Program-made: the position numbers and the translations under genes
Part shown: positions 17,665-28,140 of the stretch, piece after piece
Numbering within the stretch: position 1 is the first letter of the stretch
Layout: each line of letters opens with the position of its first letter
The notes under the pieces: generated by a model
Seen by the model: the letters and a program-made list of their open reading frames with translations, nothing else
Databases searched by the model: none
Told to the model about the DNA's origin: nothing
Assembly (NCBI GenBank): GCA_030285985.1
Contig: CP127384.1
Span: forward strand, 2,220,501-2,284,500
Length of the DNA: 64,000 bases
Reading direction: 5' to 3'
Origin: Aquidulcibacter paucihalophilus
GTDB taxonomy: Bacteria; Pseudomonadota; Alphaproteobacteria; Caulobacterales; Caulobacteraceae

Positions 17665-18714
17665 ATGTCCTTTCGCCTGATCCTCGCCTCCGCCAGCCTG
17701 TTCGCCCTCACCGCCTGCCAGGCACCGGCTCCGGCTCCGGCCGGGTCGCCCGAGCCCACCGAAGCGGCCGCGCCCCAACCGCTTCTGACCGCGAGCCAGA
17801 TCGAGGCGGGTCTCCCGCGGCCGGACCTGCGTCCGGCGAGGCCGCCGTCCGGGGACGCAGCGCCGGCCGCCTATGCCCCCGACGCCGGCATGGTGCGGCT
17901 GCAGATCCTGCTGGACCGCTCGCGCTTCTCGCCGGGCGTGATCGACGGGCTGGGCGGCGAGAATACCCGCCAGGCCATCGCCGCCTGGCGCAAGGCGAAT
18001 GGCCTCGGTGAGACCGGGGACGCCGACGCGGCCCTGCTGCAGGCCCTGGCCGCCGCCGATACGAGCCCGGTCATGACGCGCTATACCCTGACCGCCGCCG
18101 ACCTCGCCGGGCCGTTCAGCCCGCCCGCCGGCGCCGACCTGGCCACGACCGCACGCGCAGGCACCAATTTCACCGGCGCCCTCGAACGTCTGGCCGAGCG
18201 CTTCCATGTCACCGAGGCGCTGCTGCAGGGCCTGAACCCCGGCGTCGACTTCCGGCGCGCCGGCCAGATCCTCGTGGTCCCCGCCGTCAATGACACACCC
18301 CTGACGGGGGTCGCCCACATCGTCATCGACAAGACCGAACGCTCGGCCCGCGCCTTCGACGAGGCAGGAACCCTGCTGGCCTTCTACCCGGCCACCATCG
18401 GCTCGAGCGAGCGCCCGGCCCCGTCCGGCACGGTCACCGTGGTCGGCGTGGCCCCTGAACCGAACTACACCTACGACCCCGATCGCGTCAGCTACGACCG
18501 CGGCGACGCACGGATCGTGGTGCCGGCCGGTCCGAACAATCCGGTCGGCACGGTCTGGATCGACCTGTCGCGCGACACCTATGGCATCCATGGCTCGCCC
18601 GACCCGTCGAAGATCGGCAAGACCGCGTCGAACGGCTGCGTCCGCCTGACCAACTGGGACGCCGAACAACTGGCGGCCGGGGTCAAGCCGGGCGTGGTGG
18701 TGCGGTTCATCTGA
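17665..18714 (+). CDS. L,D-transpeptidase lipoprotein with peptidoglycan-binding domain
   Basis: 349 residues from the ATG at 17665. The lipobox LFALTAC places a lipidated cysteine near residue 17. An Ala/Pro-rich spacer is followed by a PG_binding_1-like domain (RLQILLDRSRFSPGVIDGLG, then NTRQAIAAWRKANGL), a LysM-like segment (LAERFHVTEALLQGLNPG) and a YkuD domain. The catalytic motif is complete: HGSPDPSKIGKTASNGCVRL with the nucleophilic cysteine in SNGCVR. YkuD enzymes form 3-3 crosslinks or anchor proteins to peptidoglycan in the periplasm. The terminator at 18742, shared with tuf, closes the gene. Confidence 0.93.
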   Translation: MSFRLILASASLFALTACQAPAPAPAGSPEPTEAAAPQPLLTASQIEAGLPRPDLRPARPPSGDAAPAAYAPDAGMVRLQILLDRSRFSPGVIDGLGGENTRQAIAAWRKANGLGETGDADAALLQALAAADTSPVMTRYTLTAADLAGPFSPPAGADLATTARAGTNFTGALERLAERFHVTEALLQGLNPGVDFRRAGQILVVPAVNDTPLTGVAHIVIDKTERSARAFDEAGTLLAFYPATIGSSERPAPSGTVTVVGVAPEPNYTYDPDRVSYDRGDARIVVPAGPNNPVGTVWIDLSRDTYGIHGSPDPSKIGKTASNGCVRLTNWDAEQLAAGVKPGVVVRFI

Positions 18715-18741
18715 CCGGGCGGCGGAGGCCCGGTCAGCAAA

Positions 18742-18769
18742 ACGGCCCCGGAGTTTCCTCCGGGGCCGT
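18742..18769 (-). terminator. Terminator between tuf and the convergent transpeptidase gene
   Basis: A perfect 12-bp stem ACGGCCCCGGAG (18742-18753) / CTCCGGGGCCGT (18758-18769) has a 4-nt loop. On the minus strand it is followed by TTTT, so it mainly ends the tRNA-tuf transcript. It may also slow the plus-strand transcript. Confidence 0.9.
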
Positions 18770-18795
18770 CTGCATTCAGATCGTCAGAAGATCGC

Positions 18796-19986
<1,191 letters not shown>

Positions 19987-20036
19987 GGCCAAAACTCCTG
20001 TGGCCCGGAAGGGGGCGTTGGTCAGCTAGAGAATTC

Positions 20037-20110
20037 TGGAGCGGGTAGACGGAATCGAACCGACATATTCAGCTTGGAAGGCTGCTGTACTACCATTGTA
20101 CTATACCCGC
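20037..20110 (-). tRNA. tRNA-Gly (anticodon TCC)
   Basis: 74 nt including an encoded CCA. The acceptor GCGGGTA (from 20110) pairs with TACCCGC (ending at 20041). The discriminator is T, as expected for glycine, and the anticodon loop CTTCCAA gives TCC. It lies between tRNA-Tyr and tuf. Confidence 0.96.
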
Positions 20111-20186
20111 ACGGAGACGGCCTCAGGCCCGAAAGCCTTTGACCGCCGACCCGATATGGGGTCCGGCCCCTCGTTTCGAAAGCGCG

Positions 20187-20270
20187 TGGTGGGGGAAGCA
20201 GGACTCGAACCTGCGAAGCTTACGCAGGGGATTTACAGTCCCCCCCCTTTGCCGCTCGGGACATTCCCCC
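20187..20270 (-). tRNA. tRNA-Tyr (anticodon GTA)
   Basis: 84 nt with encoded CCA and the long variable arm of a class II tRNA. The acceptor GGGGGAA (from 20270) pairs with TTCCCCC. The anticodon loop CTGTAAA gives GTA. The discriminator is A. It is the first gene of the tRNA-Tyr, tRNA-Gly, tuf unit; no convincing promoter boxes were recognised upstream. Confidence 0.96.
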
Positions 20271-20416
20271 AGCGCGTTTTCGAACCGTCGGACCGATGCG
20301 CCGGCGACCTTTCGGTCGTCGAAACAACAAAAGCTCTCGGTGTCCTGCGTCGCCTGGTTTAGGAGGGGCGACAGACCCGAAAGCCCTCAGGGCTCCAAAT
20401 CGGAGGGCGTCTTATA

Positions 20417-21334
20417 GTGTCGAGAAATCCAGAACGCAACGACCGGAAATCGGGCAAAAAACCGGCCTTCGGCGACCGGTCCGCGCCCCGCGCCGGCGGG
20501 CCCGGAGGCGGTGCCAAGGGTCCGTCTGCGGGCGGTCCCGACCGCGGCGGCTGGAACCCCAATCCCAAGCCGAAGGCCTTCTCTGATTCCGCACCGCGCG
20601 CTTCGCGGGCCAAGGCCGACGCCGACAATTTCGTCTGGGGCCGCCATCCGGTCATCGCCGCGCTCGCCAATCCGGCCCGCAAGGGCATGGGCCGCCTGCT
20701 GGCGACCGCCGATCGCGCCGCCGAACTGGAACGCGACAAACTGGCCAACGGCCACAGGATCGAGATCATCGAGGTCCAGGCCCTCGACCGCATGCTGCCG
20801 CCCGGTGCCGTGCACCAGGGTCTGGCCTTCAAGGTCCAGCCGCTGGAAGGCGTGGCGCTGGAGGACATCGCCGGGGACGGCGGCGTCATCGTCATGCTGG
20901 ACCAGCTGACCGACCCCCAGAACGTCGGGGCCATCTTCCGGTCGGCCCTGGCCTTCGGGGCCAGGGGGATCGTGGTCCAGGACCGCCACTCGCCCGCCCT
21001 CGCCGGTGCCCTGGCCAAGGCCTCGGCCGGTGCCACCGAGCGCCTGCCCTGCGCGCGGGTGACCAATCTCAGCCGGGCGCTTGAGACGCTGGCCGACATG
21101 GGCTGGCGCGCGGTCGGCCTCGACGGTTCGGCCGAACTGACGCTGGAACAGGCGCTGGACGACCGCCCGACCGTTCTGGTCATGGGCTCGGAAGGCGACG
21201 GCATCCGCCGTCTGGTGGCCGAACATTGCGACACCATGGCCCGGATCCCCATGCCGGGCGGATTCGAGAGCCTGAACGTTTCCAACGCCGCCGCGGTGGC
21301 GCTCTATGAGGCCAACCGGAAACAGACGTCCTGA
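20417..21334 (+). CDS. rlmB: 23S rRNA 2'-O-methyltransferase of the SpoU/RlmB family
   Basis: 305 residues starting at a GTG (20417) with GGAGGG upstream. Residues 1-65 are a Gly/Pro/Lys-rich disordered extension, then a TrmH substrate-binding-like domain (FVWGRHPVIAALANPARKGM), then the SPOUT knot with all three motifs: NVGAIFRSALAFGARGIVVQ, VMGSEGDGIRRL and IPMPGGFESLNVSNAAAVAL. RlmB methylates a guanosine of the 23S P-loop (G2251 in E. coli), but other SpoU enzymes share the motifs, so the exact target is inferred. It is divergent from tRNA-Tyr. Confidence 0.9.
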   Translation: MSRNPERNDRKSGKKPAFGDRSAPRAGGPGGGAKGPSAGGPDRGGWNPNPKPKAFSDSAPRASRAKADADNFVWGRHPVIAALANPARKGMGRLLATADRAAELERDKLANGHRIEIIEVQALDRMLPPGAVHQGLAFKVQPLEGVALEDIAGDGGVIVMLDQLTDPQNVGAIFRSALAFGARGIVVQDRHSPALAGALAKASAGATERLPCARVTNLSRALETLADMGWRAVGLDGSAELTLEQALDDRPTVLVMGSEGDGIRRLVAEHCDTMARIPMPGGFESLNVSNAAAVALYEANRKQTS

Positions 21335-21390
21335 TTTCCCTGATCGATCACCGCTTGCCCCCGCCCCACTCACTGCCCTAGACGCGCGCC

Positions 21391-22215
21391 ATGGAATTCC
21401 TCTCGTCTCCCGAACTCGCCAGCCAGGCCACCGCCCTCGGCCAGGTGCTGATGATCGATCTTGTGCTGGCCGGCGACAACGCCGTGGCCGTCGGCCTCGC
21501 CGCCGCCGCCCTCGCGCCCGAACAGCGCAAGAAGGCCATTCTGATCGGCCTGGCCGCCGCTGTCGTCCTGCGCATCGGCTTCGCCCTGATCACCGTTCAG
21601 CTGCTGGCCATCATCGGCCTGCTGCTCGCCGGCGGCGTCCTGCTGCTGTGGGTCTGCTGGAAGATGTGGCGCGAACTGCAGGAGCAGAAGACCCACGACC
21701 AGGCCGAGGCCGAGGCCGAGCTGGAGACCGCCCTGTCCGCCCACCATGGCGGCGGCCCGCCCCCCGAAGCCCTGGGGATCAAGCGCAAGACCTTCGCCGC
21801 GGCCCTGATCCAGATCATGATCGCCGACGTCACCATGTCGCTGGACAATGTGCTGGCCGTGGCCGGCGCGGCGCACGAACATCCCTGGATCATGGTCTTC
21901 GGCCTGATCCTGTCGATCGCCCTGATGGGCGTCGCCGCGACCTTCATCGCCAAGCTGCTGACCAAACATCGCTGGATCGGCTACGTCGGTCTGGTCATCG
22001 TCCTCTATGTCGCCGTGCACATGATCTGGGACGGCGCGCGGTCGGTGATCGTGCGGACGGACCGCATGGACGCCTTCAACGCCTCGGCCCCGGCCTTCCT
22101 CGACATCAGCGAGGAAGAGAAGGCCAAATTCCTGAAGGGCGTTGAAAGCCAGGACGCGCCGCCGGCCACCGCTACGCCTCCGGCATCGTCCCCCAGCGCC
22201 GCATCGCCCGCCTGA
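21391..22215 (+). CDS. TerC-family integral membrane protein, probable metal exporter
   Basis: 274 residues with about seven membrane helices. The two repeats of the TerC/YjbE family each carry the conserved acidic pair: DLVLAGDNAVAVGLAAAAL near residues 23-41 and DVTMSLDNVLAVAGAA near residues 148-163. A charged cytoplasmic loop rich in Glu/His (around residues 95-125) separates them, and the Pro/Ala/Ser-rich tail is disordered. Relatives export Mn(II) (MntP-independent, riboswitch-controlled in some groups) or help metalate exported enzymes. No yybP-ykoY-like leader was recognised. Its 3' end overlaps the convergent gene at 22172 by 44 bp. Confidence 0.85.
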   Translation: MEFLSSPELASQATALGQVLMIDLVLAGDNAVAVGLAAAALAPEQRKKAILIGLAAAVVLRIGFALITVQLLAIIGLLLAGGVLLLWVCWKMWRELQEQKTHDQAEAEAELETALSAHHGGGPPPEALGIKRKTFAAALIQIMIADVTMSLDNVLAVAGAAHEHPWIMVFGLILSIALMGVAATFIAKLLTKHRWIGYVGLVIVLYVAVHMIWDGARSVIVRTDRMDAFNASAPAFLDISEEEKAKFLKGVESQDAPPATATPPASSPSAASPA

Positions 22216-22720
22216 GCGACTCCGGGGCCCCGGCCATATCAGGCTGGGGCGTGGTGATCGCCGCCGCGCGGTCCTGCATCTCGGCCAGCGGCGGCACGTC
22301 GTTGGCGACCCGCTCGGCATCCGTGGTCGCCGGATCGACATCCCAGAGCCGCCAGCCGACGCCGTCGGGCACGATGTTCGTCCCGAATTTCTGGGGCTGT
22401 TCCGCATACATCAGCGACCGGTCCAGCGCCGCGGCGGCCAGCCACCGCGCACCGGGCCGACCCAGCTCAGCGGCCCGCGCCGCAAGCCGGCTGCCCAGCG
22501 CGGCCTCCACGGTCAGATCGCCGTGGTTCAGAACCCATGCGGCCGCATAGAGGGCGTCCGCATCGTCCGGCCAGCCGTCCGACAGCAGTTCCATGACCGC
22601 TTCACGCCGCGCCCGGTCCCGCTCGCGCAGGGCCACATAGGCGGGCTCCCCGGCCAGCAGCGCACGATCCTCGGCCTGGTCTTCTGCCAGCAGCCTGACG
22701 AAGGCGGCGGGCCGGTCCAT
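22172..22720 (-). CDS. Hypothetical protein, possibly DUF6624-like
   Basis: 182 residues, cytoplasmic, not confidently recognised. It is Ala/Arg/Asp-rich and mostly helical. The segment QKFGTNIVPDGVGWRLWDVD followed by DAERVANDVPPLAEMQ resembles the ending of DUF6624 proteins (Q-x-Y/F-G-T then PPL). It starts 2 nt before the end of metG on the same strand, so it is probably co-transcribed with metG. Its C-terminus overlaps the convergent TerC gene by 44 bp. Function unknown. Confidence 0.7.
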   Translation of the reverse strand: MDRPAAFVRLLAEDQAEDRALLAGEPAYVALRERDRARREAVMELLSDGWPDDADALYAAAWVLNHGDLTVEAALGSRLAARAAELGRPGARWLAAAALDRSLMYAEQPQKFGTNIVPDGVGWRLWDVDPATTDAERVANDVPPLAEMQDRAAAITTPQPDMAGAPESLRRAMRRWGTMPEA

Positions 22721-22722
22721 GG

Positions 22723-24429
22723 TCAGGCGTCCGAGCCGCCGAAGCGTTCAGACCATTCGGCCACCTGGGTGTCCTCGATCTTGGTGAACAGCACGCCCGC
22801 CGCCGCGACGGTCTGACCGTGCGGCAGGGCGTCCAGCAGGGGCTCGTCCGCCGTCGGCCAGCTGAGATCCGTCGCCCCGACCGCCGCCCCGATCTTCACC
22901 GCCGAATGCGGCATGACCGGCGCGGCCAGACGGGCGAACAGGGCGACGAGGTTCAGGCCGGTGCGCACGCCGACGGCGGCGCGGTCCACATCCGTCTTGA
23001 AGGCGGTCCACGGGGCCGCCTCCTGCAGATATTCATTGCCCAGCACCCAGACGGCGCGCAGGGCCACGGCCGCCTTGCGGAACTCCATGGCCTCGAACTG
23101 GGCCGTGGCCTCGGCAATGCCGGCGCGCAGGTCGGCCTCCAGCTTCACCTCCAGCGGACCGGGCTCGCCCGCGTCCGGCACGACGCCGTCGAATTTGCTC
23201 TCCGCGAACTTCACGATCCGGTTGACGAAATTGCCCAGCACATCGGCCAGGTCCTTGTTCGTCGTCGACTGGAACTGCTCCCAGGTGAAGGCGGCGTCGG
23301 AATGCTCGGGCCCATAGGCCGTCAGGTGCCAGCGCCAGTAGTCGGCGGGCAGCAGCTCCAGCGCCTGGTCCATGAAGACGCCGCGCTTCTGGCTGGTCGA
23401 GAATTTCCCGCCGTACCAGTTCAGCCAGTTGAAGGCCTTCAGCGTGTCGACCGTCTTCCACGGTTCGCCCGATCCCAGGATCGTCGCCGGGAAGCTGACG
23501 GTGTGGAAGGCGACATTGTCCTTGCCCATGAACTGGACGTAGCGGACGTCGTCCGCCCCCTCGTCCGTCCGCCACCAGTTGCGCCAGGTGGTCCCGGTCG
23601 CATCGGCCCATTCCTCGGTCGCGCCGATATATTCGATCGGGGCGTCGAACCAGACATAGAAGACCTTGCCCTCCATGCCGGGACGCGGCCCGCCGTCGGG
23701 ACCGACCACCGGCACGCCCCATTTCAGGTCACGGGTGATGCCCCGGTCGATCAGCCCTTCATCGAGGTGTTTCAGGGCAATCGACTTCGCCAGCGTCTGC
23801 CAGTCGGTCTTGGAATTGATCCACGTCCGGATCCGGTCCGCCAGCTTCGTCTGCAGCAGATAGAGGTGGCGGGTGTCCCGCACCTCGAGGCTCCGCGAGC
23901 CCGACACCGCCGAATAGGGATCGATCAGGTCGGTGGGGTCCAGCAGCCGCCCGCAGTTGTCGCACTGGTCGCCGCGCGCGCCGACATGGCCGCAGTGCGG
24001 ACAGGTGCCCTCGACATAGCGGTCGGGCAGGAAGCGGGCGTCGTCGACCGAATAGATCATCCGGTCGACCCGCTCCTCGATCAGGCCGTTCTTCTCCAGC
24101 ACCTCGGCGAAATGCTGGGTCAGCCGCTGGTTGGGCGCGTTCGAGGACCGGCCGAACCAGTCGTAGCTGAGGCCGAACGCTTCGCCCGCCGCCTTCTGGA
24201 CCTCATGCTGTTCGTCGCAATAGGTCCGCACGTCCTGACCGGCGGCCGCGGCGGCCAGCTCGGCCGGGGTGCCGTGCTCATCGGTGGCGCAAATGTAGAG
24301 GACCTCATGGCCCTGCGCCCGCTTGAACCGGGCATAGACATCCGCCGGCAGCATGGAGCCCGCCAGATTCCCCAGATGCTTGATGCCGTTGATGTACGGC
24401 AGGGCCGAGGTGATGAGGATACGGGACAT
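22723..24429 (-). CDS. metG: Methionyl-tRNA synthetase
   Basis: Charges tRNA-Met; class Ia enzyme. 568 residues, without the C-terminal EMAP/dimerisation domain found in longer MetRS. The HIGH region is [21 protein letters not shown] zinc knuckle [18 protein letters not shown] is complete with four cysteines. The KMSKS equivalent is degenerate, [10 protein letters not shown], as in one common MetRS subgroup. The anticodon-binding helix bundle includes [20 protein letters not shown]. The start codon lies only 14 nt from heptad-repeat element A, which fills the space up to the MATE gene. Confidence 0.97.
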   Translation of the reverse strand: MSRILITSALPYINGIKHLGNLAGSMLPADVYARFKRAQGHEVLYICATDEHGTPAELAAAAAGQDVRTYCDEQHEVQKAAGEAFGLSYDWFGRSSNAPNQRLTQHFAEVLEKNGLIEERVDRMIYSVDDARFLPDRYVEGTCPHCGHVGARGDQCDNCGRLLDPTDLIDPYSAVSGSRSLEVRDTRHLYLLQTKLADRIRTWINSKTDWQTLAKSIALKHLDEGLIDRGITRDLKWGVPVVGPDGGPRPGMEGKVFYVWFDAPIEYIGATEEWADATGTTWRNWWRTDEGADDVRYVQFMGKDNVAFHTVSFPATILGSGEPWKTVDTLKAFNWLNWYGGKFSTSQKRGVFMDQALELLPADYWRWHLTAYGPEHSDAAFTWEQFQSTTNKDLADVLGNFVNRIVKFAESKFDGVVPDAGEPGPLEVKLEADLRAGIAEATAQFEAMEFRKAAVALRAVWVLGNEYLQEAAPWTAFKTDVDRAAVGVRTGLNLVALFARLAAPVMPHSAVKIGAAVGATDLSWPTADEPLLDALPHGQTVAAAGVLFTKIEDTQVAEWSERFGGSDA

Positions 24430-24442
24430 GGAGGCCGGGGAT

Positions 24443-24536
24443 CAGGGATGAGGGATGAGGGATTAGTCACGGTTAGTGGCGAGTGCGGTGACATATCGCA
24501 ACCCTGCCTCCCCTAATCCCTAATCCCTCATCCCTG
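24443..24536. repeat. Heptad-repeat inverted element A (GGGATTA class)
   Basis: Arms of 24 nt (24443-24466 and 24513-24536) are reverse complements with one mismatch and enclose 46 nt. Each arm is made of 7-bp units GGGATGA/GGGATTA. The right arm covers the last codons and the TGA stop of the MATE gene (24528), and the left arm ends 14 nt before the metG start. Including flanking bases, four regularly spaced GGG runs occur on each strand (24438-24461 plus, 24511-24534 minus). No ORF is present inside. Confidence 0.85.
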
Positions 24537-25871
24537 CGGTAACCGCCGCGCCACCCGCACGAACCGTCCGGTCAGCAGCACGGACGACACAAGGCTGGCG
24601 ACGATGATGGCCCAGACCAGGCCGTTGACGCCGACTTCATGCGCCCACCACCAGCCCAGCGGCATCATCACCACGCTGTAGGACAGGAAATGCATGATGG
24701 TCGGCCACCAGACGTCGCCCGCCGCCCGGTTGGCGGAGGCTGAGACGACCTGGATCCCGTCGGCGACGAAGAACAGGGTGGTCAGCACCAGGGCCGGAAT
24801 AACGACCGCCAGCAGCGCCGGATCGCGATTGTAGGCGCTGGCGATCAGCGGCGCGCCCGGCCAGACCAGCAGGGCGACCGTCAGCGTCAGGGCGGTGACC
24901 ACCCCGATCCCGACCAGACCGGCGCGCATCACGCCGCGCCCGTCCCCGGCCCCATAGGCCCGCCCCACCAGCACGGCGGTCGCGGCCGCCAGTCCCATGG
25001 GCAACATGAAGACCATGGCCGAAACATTGAGCACGATGGCCCAGGCCGAGGTCTCGATCGCGCCCAGCTGGCCGGCGATGAAGGTCATGGCGGCGAACGC
25101 CCCGACCTCGATGAAATAGCTGGAGCCGGCACCGTAGCCGATCTTGCGCTGCTCGCGCTCGGCCGGCAGGTCGCGCTTCGGCCGGTTGAACACGCCCAGC
25201 GCCCGCGCCTCGGGCAGGCGCAGGATGTAGACGATCAGGAACACCGCCAGCGAGGTCCGGGCCACGAAGGTCGCCCAGGCCGACGCTACAGCCCCGTCCA
25301 GGCCGATGCCCAGCAGGTCGGGTACCAGCAGCAGGTTCAGCGCCAGATTGAGGCCATTGGCGATCCACATCGCCCACATGCCCGCGCGCGGCCGGTGCAT
25401 GGCCTCGAGGAAGAACTGCGCCGCCACGCTGACCAGATAGCCGGGCATGGACAGGGCGAAGACCACCAGCACCGGTGAGGCGCCCTCGGCCAGGCCGTCG
25501 GCCAGGCCTATATGCTGGAGCGCCCAGGGTCCGAGCAGGATCAGGCCGAACATCGAGGCGAAGCCGAGCTGGAGCGAATAGGTCACACCGCGCCGCAGCA
25601 CCCCGCCGACCTCGCTGCGGCGACCCTCGCCCAGCAGGCGCGCGGTCATCACCTGCACCCCCATCATCAGGCCCACCGCGGTGGTGATGATGATCGACGT
25701 CGGCGCCAGGGCCAGCGAACTGAAGGCCAGCTCCAGTCCCGAGAAATTGCCGACCACGATCACATCCGTCAGCCCCATGGTCATGATGCCGATGCGCGCC
25801 AGCACCACCGGCCACGCGAGATGCAGCAGGTCTTTCAGGGTGACGCGGGTCTGGAGGCTGAGGCCGATCAT
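24528..25871 (-). CDS. MATE-family efflux transporter
   Basis: 447 residues, twelve predicted membrane helices in two similar halves. Diagnostic stretches: WPVVLARIGIMTMGLTDVIV (TM1), GLMMGVQVMTARLLGEGRRS, and in the second half MGLAAATAVLVGRAYGAGDG. MATE proteins expel cationic compounds in exchange for sodium ions or protons; the substrate cannot be predicted. The final residues QG and the stop codon are encoded by the right arm of repeat element A, which suggests the element inserted at, and slightly altered, the gene end. It precedes metG on the same strand. Confidence 0.93.
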   Translation of the reverse strand: MIGLSLQTRVTLKDLLHLAWPVVLARIGIMTMGLTDVIVVGNFSGLELAFSSLALAPTSIIITTAVGLMMGVQVMTARLLGEGRRSEVGGVLRRGVTYSLQLGFASMFGLILLGPWALQHIGLADGLAEGASPVLVVFALSMPGYLVSVAAQFFLEAMHRPRAGMWAMWIANGLNLALNLLLVPDLLGIGLDGAVASAWATFVARTSLAVFLIVYILRLPEARALGVFNRPKRDLPAEREQRKIGYGAGSSYFIEVGAFAAMTFIAGQLGAIETSAWAIVLNVSAMVFMLPMGLAAATAVLVGRAYGAGDGRGVMRAGLVGIGVVTALTLTVALLVWPGAPLIASAYNRDPALLAVVIPALVLTTLFFVADGIQVVSASANRAAGDVWWPTIMHFLSYSVVMMPLGWWWAHEVGVNGLVWAIIVASLVSSVLLTGRFVRVARRLPQG

Positions 25872-25955
25872 GGGAGGCGCGACAGGCCATGGGGAAGGCG
25901 CGGGGTCAACTGGATTTGCTAGCAGGTGACATAAGGAGCGCTATGCCCCTCTTGG

Positions 25956-26125
25956 CTATCGTCATTCCGTGCGAAGCGCAGCGGAGACCCGGAACCCAGC
26001 GGCGCGCGAGAGCGCGAACCTGTCGGGAGCTTGCCTGGCCGAACCATCGCCTTCGCTGCGCTTCGGCGCCGCTGGGTTCCGGGTCTGCGGCTCGCTGCGC
26101 GAGCCTCCGCCCGGAATGACGATAG
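25956..26125. repeat. 170-bp palindromic element between matE-type and mccB genes
   Basis: The outer arms of 14 bp (25956-25969 and 26112-26125; CTATCGTCATTCCG and its complement) are perfect. Inner arms of 21 bp (25985-26005 and 26066-26086), containing CCCGGAACCC, are also perfect. The asymmetric parts between arms hold sub-hairpins such as GGCTCG/CGAGCC. There is no ORF. The ends in CGTCATTCC recall REP/ERIC-like palindromes scattered in alphaproteobacterial genomes. It fills most of the divergent promoter region between the two genes. Confidence 0.85.
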
Positions 26126-26169
26126 CTTTTGGTATGGAGCGTTCGCCGGAACCGCCCTAAACCAGCCGC

Positions 26170-27777
26170 ATGCCCAAGCTGACGTCCGCCATCGATCCGC
26201 ACAGCCCCGCCTTCAAGGCGCTCGACGCCCATAACCGGGCGCTCCGTGACGAACTGCAAGAGAAGGTGGCGAAGGCCGCGCACGGTGGCTCGGACGCCAG
26301 CCGCGACCGCCACGTCTCGCGCGGCAAGCTGCTGCCCCGCGATCGGGTCGAGCGGCTGCTGGACCCCGGCTCGCCCTTCCTCGAGATCGGCCAGCTGGCG
26401 GCCAACGGCATGTATGGCGATGCCAAGGATCCCGACGGCGCGCCCGGCGCAGGAATGATCTGCGGCATCGGCCGGGTCTCGGGCCGCGAGGTCATGATCG
26501 TGGCCAACGACCCGACGGTGAAGGGCGGTGCCTATTTCCCGATGACGGTGAAGAAGCACCTGCGGGCCCAGGAGATCGCCGAGCAGAACCGCCTGCCCTG
26601 CGTCTATCTGGTCGATTCCGGCGGCGCCAACCTGCCCCACCAGGCCGAGGTCTTCCCCGACCGCGACCATTTCGGCCGCATCTTCTTCAACCAGGCGCGG
26701 ATGTCGGCGAAGTCGATCCCGCAGATCGCCTGCGTCATGGGCTCCTGCACCGCCGGCGGGGCCTATGTCCCGGCCATGTCGGACGAGAGCGTCATCGTCC
26801 GCAACCAGGGCACGATCTTCCTGGCCGGTCCGCCGCTGGTGAAGGCCGCCACGGGCGAGGTCATCTCCGCCGAGGAACTGGGCGGGTCCGAGACCCACGG
26901 CCGCAAGTCCGGCGTGGTCGACTACGTCGCCGAAAATGACGAACACGCGCTCGAGATCGTCCGCACCATCGTCGACAGCCTGAACACGGTGAAGTCGGTC
27001 GAGCTGGACGTGCGCGAGCCCCGCGCCCCGGCCTATGACGCCGAGGAACTGTACGGCCTCATCCCGGACGACGTCCGCGCCCCCTACGACGTGCGCGAGG
27101 TCATCGCCCGCCTGGTCGACGGCTCGGAGTTCGACGAGTTCAAGGCCCTGTACGGCACGACCCTGGTCTGCGGCTTCGCCCGCATCTGGGGCTATCCGGT
27201 CGCCATCCTCGCCAACAACGGCGTGCTGTTCTCCGAGAGCGCGCTCAAGGGGGCCCATTTCATCGAACTGGCCTGCAAGCGGAAGATCCCGCTGGTCTTC
27301 CTGCAGAACATCTCGGGCTTCATGGTCGGGGGCAAATACGAGGCCGAGGGCATCGCCAAGAACGGGGCCAAACTGGTCACCGCCGTCTCCTCGGCCGAGG
27401 TGCCGAAATTCACGGTCCTGATCGGCGGCAGCTTCGGGGCCGGCAACTACGGCATGTGCGGCCGGGCCTTCGCCCCCCGCTTCCTGTTCACCTGGCCGAA
27501 CAGCCGGATCAGCGTCATGGGCGGCGAACAGGCCGCCGCCGTCCTGGCCACCGTCCACCGCGACGCCGACAGCTGGACGCCGGACCAGGCCGAGGCCTTC
27601 AAGGCCCCGATCCGTCAGAAATACGAGGACGAGGGCAATCCGTACCACGCCACCGCCCGCCTCTGGGACGACGGCGTCATCGACCCGGTCCAGACCCGCG
27701 ACGTGCTGGGGCTGGCGATCAGCGCCTCGCTGAATGCGCCGATCCCGGAGACGACCTTCGGCGTGTTCCGGATGTAG
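26170..27777 (+). CDS. mccB: Methylcrotonyl-CoA carboxylase beta subunit
   Basis: Carboxyltransferase half of the biotin enzyme that converts 3-methylcrotonyl-CoA to 3-methylglutaconyl-CoA in leucine breakdown. 535 residues, usual for MCC beta. The two crotonase-like halves show [18 protein letters not shown] (acyl-CoA side) and [20 protein letters not shown] with [20 protein letters not shown] (biotin side). The [15 protein letters not shown] pattern separates MCC from propionyl-CoA carboxylases. mccA lies 1.9 kb downstream, with a hydratase and two small opposite-strand genes between. The long palindrome at 25956-26125 lies just upstream. Confidence 0.93.
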   Translation: MPKLTSAIDPHSPAFKALDAHNRALRDELQEKVAKAAHGGSDASRDRHVSRGKLLPRDRVERLLDPGSPFLEIGQLAANGMYGDAKDPDGAPGAGMICGIGRVSGREVMIVANDPTVKGGAYFPMTVKKHLRAQEIAEQNRLPCVYLVDSGGANLPHQAEVFPDRDHFGRIFFNQARMSAKSIPQIACVMGSCTAGGAYVPAMSDESVIVRNQGTIFLAGPPLVKAATGEVISAEELGGSETHGRKSGVVDYVAENDEHALEIVRTIVDSLNTVKSVELDVREPRAPAYDAEELYGLIPDDVRAPYDVREVIARLVDGSEFDEFKALYGTTLVCGFARIWGYPVAILANNGVLFSESALKGAHFIELACKRKIPLVFLQNISGFMVGGKYEAEGIAKNGAKLVTAVSSAEVPKFTVLIGGSFGAGNYGMCGRAFAPRFLFTWPNSRISVMGGEQAAAVLATVHRDADSWTPDQAEAFKAPIRQKYEDEGNPYHATARLWDDGVIDPVQTRDVLGLAISASLNAPIPETTFGVFRM

Positions 27778-28140
27778 TCAGGGCTGGCGGAGAACCTTCT
27801 CCATCGCCTTCCCCTTCGCCACCTCGTCGACCAGTTTGTCGAGGTGGCGGATTTCCCGCATGAACGGGTCCTCGATCGCCTCGACCCGGTGGCCGCAGAT
27901 CATCCCGGTGATGAGGAAGCGGTTCGGGTTCATGGCCGGGGCTTCGGCGAAGAAGGTCTCGAAGTCCGTTTTCGCCGCCAGCAGGGCCTCCAGCTGATCC
28001 TGCGAATAGCCGGTCAGCCAGCGGATCACCTCGTCCACCTCGGCCCGTGTCCGGCCCTTCCGTTCCGCCTTGGCGACGTAGTGGACGTGGACACTGGCCA
28101 CGCTCATGCGGCGGACGCGGTCGTTCGGGCTGGTCTGCAT
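27778..28140 (-). CDS. DUF2200-family protein
   Basis: 120 residues, cytoplasmic. The core [20 protein letters not shown] followed by [18 protein letters not shown] matches the DUF2200 family, and [20 protein letters not shown] is the second conserved block. Function of the family is unknown; it is found mostly in single copies as a small helical protein. It starts immediately after the stop of the upstream small gene (0-nt gap), so the two form a unit transcribed against the leucine genes. It ends next to the mccB stop. Confidence 0.85.
   Translation of the reverse strand: MQTSPNDRVRRMSVASVHVHYVAKAERKGRTRAEVDEVIRWLTGYSQDQLEALLAAKTDFETFFAEAPAMNPNRFLITGMICGHRVEAIEDPFMREIRHLDKLVDEVAKGKAMEKVLRQP

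Noticed and set aside
20271..20416. Promoter of the tRNA-Tyr unit
   Set aside because: Several TTG-like and AT-containing stretches were examined but no -35/-10 pair with acceptable spacing could be supported.
25906..27648. 580-codon minus-strand frame
   Set aside because: It mirrors mccB in the complementary frame and spans the palindrome; Gly/Asp/Arg/Val composition without domains.
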